A stretch of 37,102 bases of DNA from an uncultured Bacteroidales bacterium (GCA_902787575.1 CADAGX010000024.1:1-37102); one strand, 5' to 3'. Shown: positions 15,514-24,497, numbered from the stretch's first letter. Program-made: numbers and translations. The notes: a model not told the origin generated them from the sequence alone.

Positions 15514-17487
15514 ATGAAGACACGTCACACCATTCCCATTCTGGCCACACTGCTGGCTGCCCTGCTGGCGGCCTGCGCCAGCATCGGTAACCCGGACGGA
15601 GGAGCATACGACGAGACACCGCCTCGGGTGCTTTCGGCCTCGCCTGCCGACCGATCCGTGATGAACAGGCGGAAGAAGGTGAACATCTATTTCGACGAAT
15701 TCATAAAACTGCAGAACGCCAATGAGAAAGTGGTGGTCTCGCCGCCACAGATAGAAGCCGCCAACGTGAGAGCCGACGGCAAACGCATCAAGATTGACCT
15801 CTTCGATTCCCTGCAGGCCAACACCACATATACCATAGATTTCTCTGACGCAATCGAGGATAACAACGAGGGAAATCCCATGGGACAGTACACTTATTCG
15901 TTCTCCACAGGCGAGACAATTGATACGATGGAAATCAGCGGCTATGTGTTGAATGCCGCCGACCTGGAGCCGGTAAAGGGAATCATGGTGGGGCTCTATC
16001 CGGCCGACAGCACATTCCACGACTCCATTTTCCGTTCGCGTCCCTTCAGCCGCGTCTCCCGAACAAACGGTTCCGGCCGCTTCTGCATCAAGGGCGTAAA
16101 GCCCGGCAGATACAAAGCATACGCGCTGACAGACGCTGACGGCAACTTCATCTTCAATCAGAAGAGCGAGCAGATAGCTTTCGACACGCTGACGCTGCAT
16201 ACCAGCAGCCGGCCAGACGTCAGAATGGACACCATTTGGCGCGATTCCACGCACTACGACTCCATTCGTGTCATCCCCTATACGCATTACTTCCCGGATA
16301 ATGTGATACTGACGGCTTTCCTCGAGGATGGTCAGGACCACCATTTGCTCAAGACCGAACGTCCGAGCCCCGAAATCTTCAAGCTCTTTTTCACCTCTCC
16401 GGCCGACACCCTGCCGCAAATTGAAGGTCTCAACTTCGACGCCTCCTGCCTGGTGGTCGAGCCGTCGCAGCACAACGACACCATCACCTACTGGGTCACA
16501 GACACCATCTACACGCACCTTCAGGACACATTGGCCATGGCACTCACGTTTCTCGACACTGACACGCTGGGACAACTCGTGCCGCACACCGACACACTGG
16601 AGCTCGTTCCGAAAGTCACTTGGGAGAAAATCCGTCGCGAGAAGCAGAAACAGATAGACGAATGGAACAAGGCCCGCGAGAAGCGCGCCAAGAAAGCCAA
16701 AGAGCCGCTGCCGCCCGAGGAGAATCCATACGAGAAAACTTACATTCAGATGTCCCTAAAGCCCGGCACCACAATCGGGCCGCACCAGAACATACGCTTC
16801 ATAGCCAACGAGCCATTCCTCAAGGTCGACACCGCAAGCCTTCATTTCTACGAGAAGAAAGACTCCGACCTGCTGCCGCGCCCCTTCCTATTCCTTCCCG
16901 TGGAGGGCGACAAGCGCAGCTACACGCTCTATGCCGAGTGGGAACCAAAGACCACTTACGTCTTCCAGGCCGACAGCGCTGCATTTATGAGCGTACTCGG
17001 CAACAGTTCCAAGCCGTTGAAAAATGAGATTAAGGTGCGTGCGCTGGAAGACTACGGAGCCATCTTCGTCCACGCCCTGCTGCCGGACTCCAACTTCGTG
17101 ATACAACTGCTGGGGCGCAACGACAAACCGATAGTGGAGAAGCGAGCCGACGCCGACGGACGTGCTGATTTCTTCTATCTGCAACCCGCCGAATACTTTA
17201 TCCGCGGCTTCATAGACCGCAACAGCAACGGCAAGTGGGACACGGGCAATTACAACCTCGGTCTGCAGCCCGAGGAGATGTTCTACTTCCCGAAGTCGCT
17301 CATGCTGAAGGCGCAGTGGGACATGGAACAAGACTGGGATGTGCGTGGCATCGCACGCAACTTGCAGAAGCCCGCAGCCATCACCAAGCAGAAACCCGAC
17401 AAAGAAAAGAATATCCGCAAACGAAACGAAGAGCGCGAAGCCGAGAAACGCAACGCCAAGAACAGGCAGCGCGGCACCTCTCGCTGA
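15514..17487 (+). CDS. Ig-like (Big_5/SbsA-type) domain lipoprotein
   Basis: 657 residues. Signal peptide with lipobox LLAACAS, lipidated Cys21. Residues about 34-132 form a Big_5 bacterial Ig-like domain (TPPRVLSASPADRSV start, YTIDFSDAIEDNNEGNP, end YTYSFSTG). A carboxypeptidase-regulatory-like beta domain seems to follow (ISGYVLNAADLEPVKGIMVGLYP). The segment around 370-415 is Lys/Glu/Arg-rich and probably coiled coil. A second similar beta domain near 540-600 ends with DRNSNGKWDTGNY. The C-terminal tail (about 610-657) is extremely basic and charged. Conserved in Bacteroidales as an envelope protein of unknown role. It is 22 nt after the GH3 gene and 19 nt before the DUF3108 gene. Confidence 0.85.
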   Translation: MKTRHTIPILATLLAALLAACASIGNPDGGAYDETPPRVLSASPADRSVMNRRKKVNIYFDEFIKLQNANEKVVVSPPQIEAANVRADGKRIKIDLFDSLQANTTYTIDFSDAIEDNNEGNPMGQYTYSFSTGETIDTMEISGYVLNAADLEPVKGIMVGLYPADSTFHDSIFRSRPFSRVSRTNGSGRFCIKGVKPGRYKAYALTDADGNFIFNQKSEQIAFDTLTLHTSSRPDVRMDTIWRDSTHYDSIRVIPYTHYFPDNVILTAFLEDGQDHHLLKTERPSPEIFKLFFTSPADTLPQIEGLNFDASCLVVEPSQHNDTITYWVTDTIYTHLQDTLAMALTFLDTDTLGQLVPHTDTLELVPKVTWEKIRREKQKQIDEWNKAREKRAKKAKEPLPPEENPYEKTYIQMSLKPGTTIGPHQNIRFIANEPFLKVDTASLHFYEKKDSDLLPRPFLFLPVEGDKRSYTLYAEWEPKTTYVFQADSAAFMSVLGNSSKPLKNEIKVRALEDYGAIFVHALLPDSNFVIQLLGRNDKPIVEKRADADGRADFFYLQPAEYFIRGFIDRNSNGKWDTGNYNLGLQPEEMFYFPKSLMLKAQWDMEQDWDVRGIARNLQKPAAITKQKPDKEKNIRKRNEEREAEKRNAKNRQRGTSR

Positions 17488-17506
17488 CAAACAAAATACA
17501 CGAACG

Positions 17507-18334
17507 ATGAACACGAAGAAATCTTTTGCCACACGCCTCGTGGCCCTCTTTTGCTTTGCAGCCGTTGCACTGACCGCCCGTTCGCAATGCACGGCCCAGA
17601 ACACCGCTTTCCAGTCGGGCGAGACGCTGTCATACGAACTTTTCTTCAATTGGAAGTTCGTTTGGATGAAAGCCGGCAAAGCCACCTTGCAGACCAACGA
17701 GACAACATGGGAAGGCAAGAAGGCATTCCGCAGCCGCCTCGTCACGCGCACCAGCGGATTTGCCGACAAGCACTTTGTCATGCGCGACACACTGCTCTCC
17801 GTCATCAGCACGGACATGGTTCCGCAGTATTATAAGAAGGCGGCCAACGAGGGCGGCAAGTATTACGTAGACCAAGTCTGGTACACCTATCCGCAGGGCG
17901 TCACCCATCTGCAGCAGGAATATCTCAACCGCAAAGGCGAAACATCGCGCGCCACAGCCGACCACACCGGTTGTGTGTACGACATGCTGAGCATGATGCT
18001 GCGCGCACGCTCGTTCGACGCCGACAAGTTCCGCGTGGGCGAGAAGCTAATTTTCCCGATGGCCGACGGACGCCGGGTGGAGAACGTGACGCTCATCTAT
18101 CGCGGCCGCAAGAACTTCAAAATGAAGGGCGAAGGCACCACTTACCGCTGCCTCGTTTTCTCGTTTGTGGAGTACGAAAAGAAGAAAGAGAAGGAAATCA
18201 TCACATTCTACATCAGCGACGACGCCAACCACATGCCCGTCCGCCTCGATCTCTTCCTCCGTTTCGGCACTGCCAAAGCTTATCTGAGCCGCTCCGAAGG
18301 CCTGCGAAATCCCTGCACCAGCATCGTAAAATAG
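17507..18334 (+). CDS. DUF3108 periplasmic protein
   Basis: 275 residues with a signal peptide (1-26, FATRLVALFCFAAVALTARSQ). The mature part begins QSGETLSYELFFNWKFVWMKAGKATL, the characteristic start of DUF3108: a long beta-rich protein of the outer-membrane/periplasm with the later FKMKGEGTTYRCLVFSF and a final ISDDANHMPVRLDLFLRFG. The function of the family is unknown; it is associated with the envelope. It is the last gene of the plus-strand group that starts with acpP and is followed by a strong hairpin. The ATG at 17507 lies 19 nt after the lipoprotein stop. Confidence 0.88.
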   Translation: MNTKKSFATRLVALFCFAAVALTARSQCTAQNTAFQSGETLSYELFFNWKFVWMKAGKATLQTNETTWEGKKAFRSRLVTRTSGFADKHFVMRDTLLSVISTDMVPQYYKKAANEGGKYYVDQVWYTYPQGVTHLQQEYLNRKGETSRATADHTGCVYDMLSMMLRARSFDADKFRVGEKLIFPMADGRRVENVTLIYRGRKNFKMKGEGTTYRCLVFSFVEYEKKKEKEIITFYISDDANHMPVRLDLFLRFGTAKAYLSRSEGLRNPCTSIVK

Positions 18335-18356
18335 CAGTCGCCCTGCGACAAAAAAT

Positions 18357-18393
18357 ATGCGACGTGTAGTTTTTTGCAAACTACACGTCGCAT
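18357..18393 (-). terminator. Strong intrinsic terminator for upp, perhaps bidirectional
   Basis: A perfect 16-bp inverted repeat (18357-18372 and 18378-18393) with a 5-nt loop. On the minus strand the stem is followed by ATTTTTTG, the classical order for the upp transcript. On the plus strand it lies 23 nt after the DUF3108 stop but lacks a clean T-run beyond the stem. Confidence 0.9.
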
Positions 18394-18433
18394 TCGTTCT
18401 TGCCACACGTGGTTTTACTCCACGCCACGCGTG

Positions 18434-19096
18434 CTAAATTTTGTCGCCAAAGGCCAAGTCTCCGGCATCGCCCAATCCGGGCACGATGTACGACCGCGCA
18501 TTCAGTTCGGGGTCGATGGCTGCACACCAGAGCGTCACGTCGTCGCGGTCGGCATACAACTCTTCCAGCCGGCGGACACCCACGCGGCTGCCGATGATGC
18601 ACGCCAGATGCATCTTCGCCGGCTGTCCCTTTGTCTCAAACGCCTTCACAGCCAGTTCCATGCTCTCGCCGGTGGCCAGCATCGGGTCCACCAGAATCAG
18701 CGTCTTACCCGTCAGGTCGGGCGAAGCGATATATTCGATGTGCACATCTACAGTGCGGCACTCCTTGTCTTTGTAGTAGCGGTACGCGCTGACAAAGGCA
18801 TTGCCAGCACGGTCGAACACACTGAGGAAACCCTGATGCATGGGCAGCCCAGCACGAAACACGGTGGCGAGTACTATCTGCTCGGAGCAGCAACGAACGA
18901 CACACGGAGCAAGGGGTGTTTGAAGCGTGCGATCGGCAAAGGTAAGCGTCTTGCTGATTTCGTAGGCCATCATTTCGCCAATGCGCTCCAGGTTGCGACG
19001 AAAACGAAGACGGTCGGACTGCACCGACTGGTCGCGCAACTCTGCCACGTACTGGTTCAGAATGCTGTCCGTCTCGCTAAAATTTACTATCTTCAT
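18434..19096 (-). CDS. upp: Uracil phosphoribosyltransferase
   Basis: Salvages uracil to UMP using PRPP. The 220-residue protein has the PRPP-binding loop LVDPMLATGESM, the FRAGLPMHQGF segment and the uracil-binding C-terminal IVPGLGDAGDLAFGDK, all typical for Upp. A single gene on the minus strand, transcribed from a TATCTTTG promoter element 27 nt upstream and ended by the hairpin at 18357-18393. Confidence 0.96.
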   Translation of the reverse strand: MKIVNFSETDSILNQYVAELRDQSVQSDRLRFRRNLERIGEMMAYEISKTLTFADRTLQTPLAPCVVRCCSEQIVLATVFRAGLPMHQGFLSVFDRAGNAFVSAYRYYKDKECRTVDVHIEYIASPDLTGKTLILVDPMLATGESMELAVKAFETKGQPAKMHLACIIGSRVGVRRLEELYADRDDVTLWCAAIDPELNARSYIVPGLGDAGDLAFGDKI

Positions 19097-19122
19097 AGTC
19101 GTATTTTTACCATTATCCGCAG

Positions 19123-19130
19123 CAAAGATA
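19123..19130 (-). promoter_or_regulatory. -7 element for upp
   Basis: The minus strand reads TATCTTTG followed by CTG, a perfect TAnnTTTG, with TTG-containing sequence about 22 nt upstream. The 229-nt gap 19097-19325 is a divergent promoter region for upp and pckA. Confidence 0.5.
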
Positions 19131-19225
19131 ATAAAAAAGTTTTGTTAATTGCCAAGTCCGCTTCGCAAAAAGTAAATAATACGCGAATTAGTGGGCAAAG
19201 GGTGGAGAAAAAACACTTCCGACGC

Positions 19226-19256
19226 TTCGCCATTCCATAGAAAAGTACTACCTTTG
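19226..19256 (+). promoter_or_regulatory. Promoter for pckA
   Basis: TTCG (19226-19229), 19 nt, then TACCTTTG (19249-19256) followed by CACC. The -7 box is perfect, the -33 box has one mismatch. The 5' leader of about 65 nt is A/T-rich with no obvious riboswitch. Confidence 0.55.
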
Positions 19257-19325
19257 CACCGCCAAAATGGAGAAATCTTTTTTTTCGTAGCAAAGAATCG
19301 TAAACATTATAAACAAAAAAAGAAA

Positions 19326-20939
19326 ATGGCAGCATTAGATTTATCAAAGTATGGCATTACGGGCAGCACCGTGATAGCGCACAACCCCTCGTATGAATTC
19401 CTCTTTGAGGAGGAGACGAAGGCCGGGCTTACCGGGTTCGACAAGGGCCAGAACACAGAACTGGACGCAGTAAACGTGATGACTGGCATCTACACCGGCC
19501 GCAGCCCCAAGGACAAATACATTGTGATGGACGAGAAGTCGAAAAACACCGTTTGGTGGACAACCGACGAGTATAAGAACGACAACCACCCCATGAGTGA
19601 AGAGGTCTGGGGCAAGGTAAAGGAAATCGCCATAAAGGAACTCTCTGGCAAGAACCTCTATGTGGTGGACGCTTTCTGCGGTGCCAACGAAGCCACTCGC
19701 CTGGCAGTTCGCTTTATCGTGGAGGTGGCTTGGCAGGCTCACTTCGTGAAGAACATGTTCATTCAGCCCACAGAAGAGGAACTGAAGAACTTCGAGCCGA
19801 ATTTCGTCATCTACAACGCCTCGAAGGCAAAGGTTGAGAATTACAAGGAACTCGGCCTCAACAGCGAGACGTGCGTCGCCTTCAATGTTACGAGCCGCGA
19901 ACAGTGTATCATCAACACGTGGTACGGAGGCGAGATGAAGAAGGGTATGTTCTCGATGCAGAACTATTTCCTGCCGCTCAACGGAATAGCCTCGATGCAC
20001 TGCTCGGCAAACACGGACATGGAAGGCAAGAACACGGCCATCTTCTTCGGACTTTCCGGCACGGGCAAAACCACTCTTTCCACCGACCCGAAGCGTCTGC
20101 TTATAGGCGATGACGAGCACGGATGGGACGACGAAGGCGTCTTCAATCTCGAGGGCGGCTGCTACGCCAAAGTGATAAATCTGGATAAGGAAAGCGAGCC
20201 TGACATCTACAACGCCATCCGCCGCGACGCGTTGCTCGAAAACGTAACGGTGGCAGCAGACGGCAAGATTGACTTCGCCGACAAGAGCGTGACCGAGAAC
20301 ACCCGCGTAAGCTATCCCATCGAGCACATCGAGAAGATTGCTAAGAAGGTGAACGGCAAGAGCGCTGGACCAGAGGCAAAGAACGTGATCTTCCTCTCGG
20401 CTGACGCATTTGGCGTGCTGCCTCCCGTGAGCATCCTCACTCCGGAACAAACGAAATATTACTTCCTGTCCGGCTTCACGGCTAAACTGGCCGGCACCGA
20501 GCGTGGCATCACAGAGCCTACTCCCACCTTCAGCGCATGCTTCGGTCAGGCCTTCTTGGAACTGCACCCCACAAAGTACGCAGAAGAACTGGTGAAGAAG
20601 ATGGAGAAGAGCGGAGCCAAGGCTTACCTGGTGAACACAGGTTGGAACGGTACTGGCAAGCGTATTTCCATCCGCGACACGCGTGGCATCATCGACGCCA
20701 TACTGGGCGGTGCCATCCTGAAGGCTCCCACCAAGAAGATTCCCTACTTCGACTTCGAAGTGCCCACACAGCTCGACGGTGTAGCATGGGGTATCCTCGA
20801 CCCGCGCGACACGTATCAGAATCGCGCCGAGTGGGAAGAGAAAGCTAAAGACTTGGCTGGCCGTTTCATCAAGAACTTCAAGAAGTACGAAGGAAACGAA
20901 GCTGGCAAGGCTTTGGTGGCCGCCGGTCCCAAACTGTAA
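19326..20939 (+). CDS. pckA: Phosphoenolpyruvate carboxykinase (ATP)
   Basis: Interconverts oxaloacetate plus ATP and PEP plus CO2 plus ADP. In succinate-producing Bacteroidales it usually works in the CO2-fixing direction (known for the group, not shown here). 537 residues, the normal length. Key motifs: [15 protein letters not shown] near the N-terminus, the P-loop [15 protein letters not shown] (about 239-253) and the metal-binding [22 protein letters not shown] directly after it. The ATG at 19326 is chosen because upstream in-frame codons to 19191 run through the promoter; the ATG follows an A-rich leader. Confidence 0.97.
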   Translation: MAALDLSKYGITGSTVIAHNPSYEFLFEEETKAGLTGFDKGQNTELDAVNVMTGIYTGRSPKDKYIVMDEKSKNTVWWTTDEYKNDNHPMSEEVWGKVKEIAIKELSGKNLYVVDAFCGANEATRLAVRFIVEVAWQAHFVKNMFIQPTEEELKNFEPNFVIYNASKAKVENYKELGLNSETCVAFNVTSREQCIINTWYGGEMKKGMFSMQNYFLPLNGIASMHCSANTDMEGKNTAIFFGLSGTGKTTLSTDPKRLLIGDDEHGWDDEGVFNLEGGCYAKVINLDKESEPDIYNAIRRDALLENVTVAADGKIDFADKSVTENTRVSYPIEHIEKIAKKVNGKSAGPEAKNVIFLSADAFGVLPPVSILTPEQTKYYFLSGFTAKLAGTERGITEPTPTFSACFGQAFLELHPTKYAEELVKKMEKSGAKAYLVNTGWNGTGKRISIRDTRGIIDAILGGAILKAPTKKIPYFDFEVPTQLDGVAWGILDPRDTYQNRAEWEEKAKDLAGRFIKNFKKYEGNEAGKALVAAGPKL

Positions 20940-20967
20940 GACGTCAGCTCTCCCAGACGATATTACG

Positions 20968-21003
20968 AATCAGGCTCCGCAACACGCGGGGCCTGATTTT
21001 TGT
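20968..21003 (+). terminator. Intrinsic terminator of pckA
   Basis: A 13-bp stem AATCAGGCTCCGC / GCGGGGCCTGATT (one T-G wobble) with loop AACAC, followed by TTTTTG. It lies 28 nt after the pckA stop and may also serve the convergent hydrolase gene ending at 21048. Confidence 0.85.
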
Positions 21004-21047
21004 TTAGCTACCTGAAAGAAAAGGGCCAGTGGCGGACGAATGCTGAT

Positions 21048-22022
21048 TTAAGGCATGGCGCGCAGCACCACGTCGAGTCCGTCGTACGCGGCACGGAGCG
21101 GCAGAGGCAGGATGCGATTGAGCTCGTCCTGCGGCAGATGGCCGTGCAAGGCATTGGACATGTGAGTCAGATAGACGGGCTGGCCAGCGGGTGGCGTGTA
21201 GCGTTTCGTACGCGTCAACACGCGGGCGATGCGCGCCACCGTATTGGGTGCAGAATGATTGAAGATGCGAAAATCCTCGTCTCCGTCCACTCCCATTGTT
21301 GCCTCCATTACGAATGCGGTAATCGGCCTTGGTGGAATTTCGCTGCGATGTTCGTCTATGCCGGCCAGACGGCTTGCCTTGCCCATGATGCCGCTTGTAT
21401 CTGTGGCGTAGAGCAGTCGCACACCCAGATGCTCGGGCGTAGTGCCCTTCTCTACAAGATAGATTTGCGCCTGTTCCTCGTAGAAGTTGGTGGTATGATT
21501 GGCCGGTAGCGGTGTGATGACAAGTCCTTCCACCGAAATGGGCGTCCCCACCTTTAGCGTCACGAAGCGCGGCAATGGCAAGTTGAGTTTCTTTGCCTCC
21601 TGCATGAAGTCGCCTTTGGCGCGGTCGACCCACGTTTCTGAGACATAGACGTTCTTTACGCCCAGCGCCAAAGCCTGTTGCGGCTGATAGTGGTCGTTAT
21701 GCGAGTGGGTATAAAAGAGGTGCTCGGGATGACAACCTTCGGGAATCGTGTCAAGCACGCTCTTTGTGAGGTCTATCAGCACTTTGCCGTCGAGCAGTAT
21801 GCTGCTGTTCCGGCGTTCTCGCGTGGAGCCTGCGCGCCAGCCTGCAGCCCCCGTCCCAAGAAAGCGCATGCGAAGGTCGCCCTCGCCGCCTGCCACATTC
21901 TCACACGTAACGGGACCGAAACCGCCCGTTGCCTTCTCGTCCTTACCAAACACGCTCAGCGGATTCATTCCCGCCAAGGCCAGCGAAGCAACGCCGGCTT
22001 GCACAAAATTTCGTCTGTCCAT
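21048..22022 (-). CDS. Exported metallo-beta-lactamase-fold hydrolase
   Basis: 324 residues from the ATG at 22022. The N-terminus MDRRNFVQAGVASLALAG resembles a twin-arginine-type leader, suggesting export of a folded metalloenzyme. The MBL signature YTHSHNDHY gives the metal ligands His106, His108, Asp110 and His111 (HxHxDH). Further family residues appear in PANHTTNFY, LLYATDTSG and, near the end, YLTHMSN. The start MRFLGTGAAG (51-60) resembles PhnP/RNase Z-like phosphodiesterases that act on cyclic phosphates; the substrate is not determined. In-frame codons upstream to 22070 cover the -7 box and are rejected. Confidence 0.85.
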   Translation of the reverse strand: MDRRNFVQAGVASLALAGMNPLSVFGKDEKATGGFGPVTCENVAGGEGDLRMRFLGTGAAGWRAGSTRERRNSSILLDGKVLIDLTKSVLDTIPEGCHPEHLFYTHSHNDHYQPQQALALGVKNVYVSETWVDRAKGDFMQEAKKLNLPLPRFVTLKVGTPISVEGLVITPLPANHTTNFYEEQAQIYLVEKGTTPEHLGVRLLYATDTSGIMGKASRLAGIDEHRSEIPPRPITAFVMEATMGVDGDEDFRIFNHSAPNTVARIARVLTRTKRYTPPAGQPVYLTHMSNALHGHLPQDELNRILPLPLRAAYDGLDVVLRAMP

Positions 22023-22045
22023 CTTGTTTTCTGATTTCTCACCGC

Positions 22046-22053
22046 CAAAGTTA
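22046..22053 (-). promoter_or_regulatory. -7 element for the MBL-fold hydrolase
   Basis: The minus strand reads TAACTTTG, a perfect TAnnTTTG ending 24 nt before the ATG at 22022. No good -33 box. Confidence 0.4.
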
Positions 22054-22158
22054 CAAAAAAGAAAGCACATCTGCGTAATATAACACGTGGAAAAATAAAA
22101 ACCGCAGCAAGAAAAATCGCCGAGACACGAAGTTTTCCGAAAAATAAAGGGCGAAAGT

Positions 22159-22189
22159 TTTGCCAGTTCGAAGAAAAAACGTACCTTTG
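22159..22189 (+). promoter_or_regulatory. Promoter of rplU-rpmA
   Basis: TTTG (22159-22162), 19 nt, TACCTTTG (22182-22189) followed by CAG. Both boxes match the Bacteroidetes consensus perfectly; it is the best promoter in the window, as expected for a ribosomal protein operon. Confidence 0.75.
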
Positions 22190-22275
22190 CAGCCGATTAT
22201 GCCGCGAAGGCTCGAGAAGAAGGCCACGGGATGGCTTCGCCTCACGGTCCAAACCCGTTTAATACAAAAAATAAA
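22190..22275 (+). other. Structured leader of rplU
   Basis: The leader of about 80 nt contains GCGAAG (22204-22209) pairing with CTTCGC (22235-22240) around a G/A-rich loop, then an A-rich stretch before the ATG. It may be an autoregulatory ribosomal-protein leader; this is inference from a single sequence. Confidence 0.35.
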
Positions 22276-22593
22276 ATGTACGCAATCGTAGAGATTAACG
22301 GTCAGCAGTTTAAAGCAGAAGCCGGCAAGAAACTTTTCGTGCATCACATGCAGGATGCCGAAGCCGGACAGACTGTTGAGTTTGAGAATGTGTTGTTGGT
22401 AGACAACGACGGAACTATCCAAGTGGGTGCGCCGACAGTAGAAGGTGCGAAGGTTACGGCCGAAGTGAAGTGCCCGCTGGTAAAAGGCGAGAAGGTGCTC
22501 GTCTTCCACAAGAAGCGCCGCAAAGGTTATCGCAAGCTGAACGGACACCGCCAGCAGTTCACAGAGTTGACTATCAAGGAAGTTATTGCTTAA
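22276..22593 (+). CDS. rplU: 50S ribosomal protein L21
   Basis: A 105-residue protein beginning [19 protein letters not shown], the standard L21 start, and containing [21 protein letters not shown], the conserved basic rRNA-binding segment. Encoded directly before rpmA (L27), the conserved order. ATG at 22276 fits the L21 alignment; codons upstream to 22231 lie in the leader. Confidence 0.98.
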   Translation: MYAIVEINGQQFKAEAGKKLFVHHMQDAEAGQTVEFENVLLVDNDGTIQVGAPTVEGAKVTAEVKCPLVKGEKVLVFHKKRRKGYRKLNGHRQQFTELTIKEVIA

Positions 22594-22621
22594 ATCTAAA
22601 AACACTTAGGAGGAACCCAAT

Positions 22622-22882
22622 ATGGCACATAAAAAAGGTGTAGGTAGTTCTAAGAACGGCCGCGAGTCAGCAGCTCAGCGACTCGGTGTGAAAATTTTCG
22701 GCGGCGAGCAGTGCGTTGCCGGCAACATTATCGTTCGTCAGCGTGGCACGCGCCACTATCCCGGACAGAACGTGGGCATCGGTAAAGATGACACCCTGTA
22801 TGCGCTCATTGACGGCACAGTTCAGTTTAAAAAAGGCCGCCGCGATCGCAGCACCGTGAACGTAATTCCCGCAGAAGCGTAA
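22622..22882 (+). CDS. rpmA: 50S ribosomal protein L27
   Basis: An 86-residue protein, [16 protein letters not shown] followed by [23 protein letters not shown], diagnostic for L27, whose N-terminal tail reaches the peptidyl-transferase centre. The start is preceded at 22608-22613 by AGGAGG with 8 nt spacing, a perfect Shine-Dalgarno site. This contrasts with the A-rich leaders of neighbouring genes. It starts with MAHKK directly, so there is no cleavable N-terminal extension of the Firmicutes type. Confidence 0.98.
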   Translation: MAHKKGVGSSKNGRESAAQRLGVKIFGGEQCVAGNIIVRQRGTRHYPGQNVGIGKDDTLYALIDGTVQFKKGRRDRSTVNVIPAEA

Positions 22883-22903
22883 ACTTCCGCTCATTAAAAG
22901 CTA

Positions 22904-22941
22904 AGAAAGGCTGGACATCGAGCTCGATGTCCGGCCTTTCT
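22904..22941 (+). terminator. Terminator of rplU-rpmA, probably bidirectional
   Basis: Two 19-nt arms form an inverted repeat centred at 22922/22923 with one T-G wobble. The stem begins AGAAAGGC and ends GCCTTTCT, so the T-rich arm itself supplies part of the U-tract. It lies 22 nt after the rpmA stop and 22 nt before the end of the convergent CPBP gene. Confidence 0.8.
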
Positions 22942-22962
22942 GCATTTCGTCCCCAAACAAAA

Positions 22963-23571
22963 TCAGAACGGGAACCACACAAAGGCCGCTGCATCCCACA
23001 AAGCATGACTCAGCACGATTGCCGTGAAGTGCTGCGGAAAGAGACGGTAGAGGCCACCCCAAGCAATGCCACACGTCATGGCTGCCATAACAAGCATAAA
23101 ATTGCCCGACGGAACGTGTATCAGCGTATAAACCAGCGTAGTAAAAACAAAAGCCCTCGTGGCCGAAAAACGAGCAGTGAGCGTACGCTGTACAAATCCC
23201 CGCCAGAAGATTTCTTCCGCCGGCCCTATGATAAAAAGTAAGGCAAGGCCGATGAGCGTTGGCGATGCGCCTGATTTCATGTCATATATCAGGTCAACTT
23301 GTGGGCGGGCAAAGGCAAAAAGCCACTGCGACACCTTGTCGCCCGCCCAAAACGACAGCCACAAGACCACGGCAATGCCTGCACCGAGCAACAGTTCTGA
23401 CACGCTGCATCGCAACTGCGGCCTCCCACCCTGCCAGATGGCAAGCATCGTAAGGATGAGCGCCGAGGCCGTCATCGCGCACCAGAAGTCGAGATGCGGA
23501 GCAGTCCACGGCGAGAACATCGCAAACCAAAGCGCCGCAGCCACAAAAAGCGAAGGAAATACGCGTCGCAC
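22963..23571 (-). CDS. CPBP-family intramembrane metalloprotease (GTG start)
   Basis: 202 residues with about six to seven membrane segments. The family motif EExxxR is present at Glu119-Glu120-x3-Arg124 (GPAEEIFWRGFVQR). The second motif has His152 (VYTLIHVPSGN) and the third His189 (VLSHALWD). CPBP (Rce1/Abi-type) proteins are glutamate intramembrane proteases involved in prenyl-protein processing, signalling or bacteriocin self-immunity; the substrate here is unknown. The start is GTG at 23571, 4 nt after the menA stop, so the two are translationally linked. A link to prenyl metabolism through menA is suggestive only. Confidence 0.88.
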   Translation of the reverse strand: MRRVFPSLFVAAALWFAMFSPWTAPHLDFWCAMTASALILTMLAIWQGGRPQLRCSVSELLLGAGIAVVLWLSFWAGDKVSQWLFAFARPQVDLIYDMKSGASPTLIGLALLFIIGPAEEIFWRGFVQRTLTARFSATRAFVFTTLVYTLIHVPSGNFMLVMAAMTCGIAWGGLYRLFPQHFTAIVLSHALWDAAAFVWFPF

Positions 23572-23575
23572 GTCG

Positions 23576-24469
23576 TCAGCCGATGAAATGTGTTACCGCC
23601 ATACCGATAATCAGCAGCGCACTGAAAGCAAGTTGCAGCTGCGCCGTACGCTCATCGAGGCGTGCCAACTTTGTACCCTCCGTGTCGTTGCGGTCCATGA
23701 CATCGTGCACATTTCCCAGCGCCACAGGCAGCGACAAGAAAACTGCGAGGGCCGGCCACGAAACCACATTCAGCACCACCAAGAGCACCAGCCATACGTA
23801 CGGGAACAGCACTTCGAAAACGTACAGCCAACGGCCAAAACCTCGGCCGGTGAGCATGGGCAGCGTGTGAATGCCAGCCCGGCGGTCGGTAGTCACATCG
23901 CGAACATTATTCACATGAAGTATGGCAACTGTGATAAGTCCCACAGGAACGGCAAGCCACAACACGCCGCAAACGAACTTCCCGGCTGCGATAAACGAAG
24001 TTCCGAGCATCGGCAGCAAGGCGTAGCACAGGATGATTACCACGTCACCCAAGGCCATATATTTCAGCCGAGGGTAGCAAACCGACAGCGCCACGCCCAC
24101 AATGCCAATGGCCAACAGCGGCCACCCCGTGAGCCAAACCATCACAAGTCCCAGTCCCACAGCCAGCAAATTCAGCATCAGCGAGAGACGCATGAATTCC
24201 GAGGGCGTGAAATGTCCGTCAACAAGCTGTCGTACGCCAAACGTGTCGGCCGCATCCACGCCGCTCCGATAGTCGGCAATGTCGCTCCACACGTTGCCTG
24301 CTGCATGAACAAGTATGATATTCAGCACGGCCAGCGCGCCGAGCCACCATACCACAGGCACTTCCTTACTCCACAACCAAACGAAAGCCACGGCCACAGG
24401 CATCACCGAGGCCGGAAACGACCACGGACGCGTGGCCACCACCCAATCTTTGAACGAATGTTTCTCCAT
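23576..24469 (-). CDS. menA: 1,4-dihydroxy-2-naphthoate polyprenyltransferase (UbiA family)
   Basis: Attaches the polyprenyl chain to DHNA in menaquinone synthesis, in the inner membrane. 297 residues from the ATG at 24469, with eight to nine hydrophobic segments. The two Asp-rich motifs of UbiA enzymes are visible: NVWSDIADYRSGVD and HVNNVRDVTTDRRAG, both close to MenA versions. A GTG at 24490 would add seven residues but overlaps the -7 box TAATTTTG, so the ATG is preferred. Menaquinone serves the fumarate reductase chain in this group. It forms a two-gene unit with the CPBP protein. Confidence 0.88.
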   Translation of the reverse strand: MEKHSFKDWVVATRPWSFPASVMPVAVAFVWLWSKEVPVVWWLGALAVLNIILVHAAGNVWSDIADYRSGVDAADTFGVRQLVDGHFTPSEFMRLSLMLNLLAVGLGLVMVWLTGWPLLAIGIVGVALSVCYPRLKYMALGDVVIILCYALLPMLGTSFIAAGKFVCGVLWLAVPVGLITVAILHVNNVRDVTTDRRAGIHTLPMLTGRGFGRWLYVFEVLFPYVWLVLLVVLNVVSWPALAVFLSLPVALGNVHDVMDRNDTEGTKLARLDERTAQLQLAFSALLIIGMAVTHFIG

Positions 24470-24489
24470 ACAACAAAAGTTTTTCGACA

Positions 24490-24497
24490 CAAAATTA
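24490..24497 (-). promoter_or_regulatory. -7 element for menA
   Basis: The minus strand reads TAATTTTG, a perfect TAnnTTTG ending 20 nt before the ATG at 24469. It decides the start by excluding the GTG at 24490. The -33 region has no clear TTTG at 19-21 nt. Confidence 0.45.

Noticed and set aside
15340-16587. Minus-strand frame of 415 codons opposite the Ig-like lipoprotein, and similar frames at 19344-20567 and 25873-27144
   Set aside because: All are antisense to well-identified genes and lack promoter or domain support.
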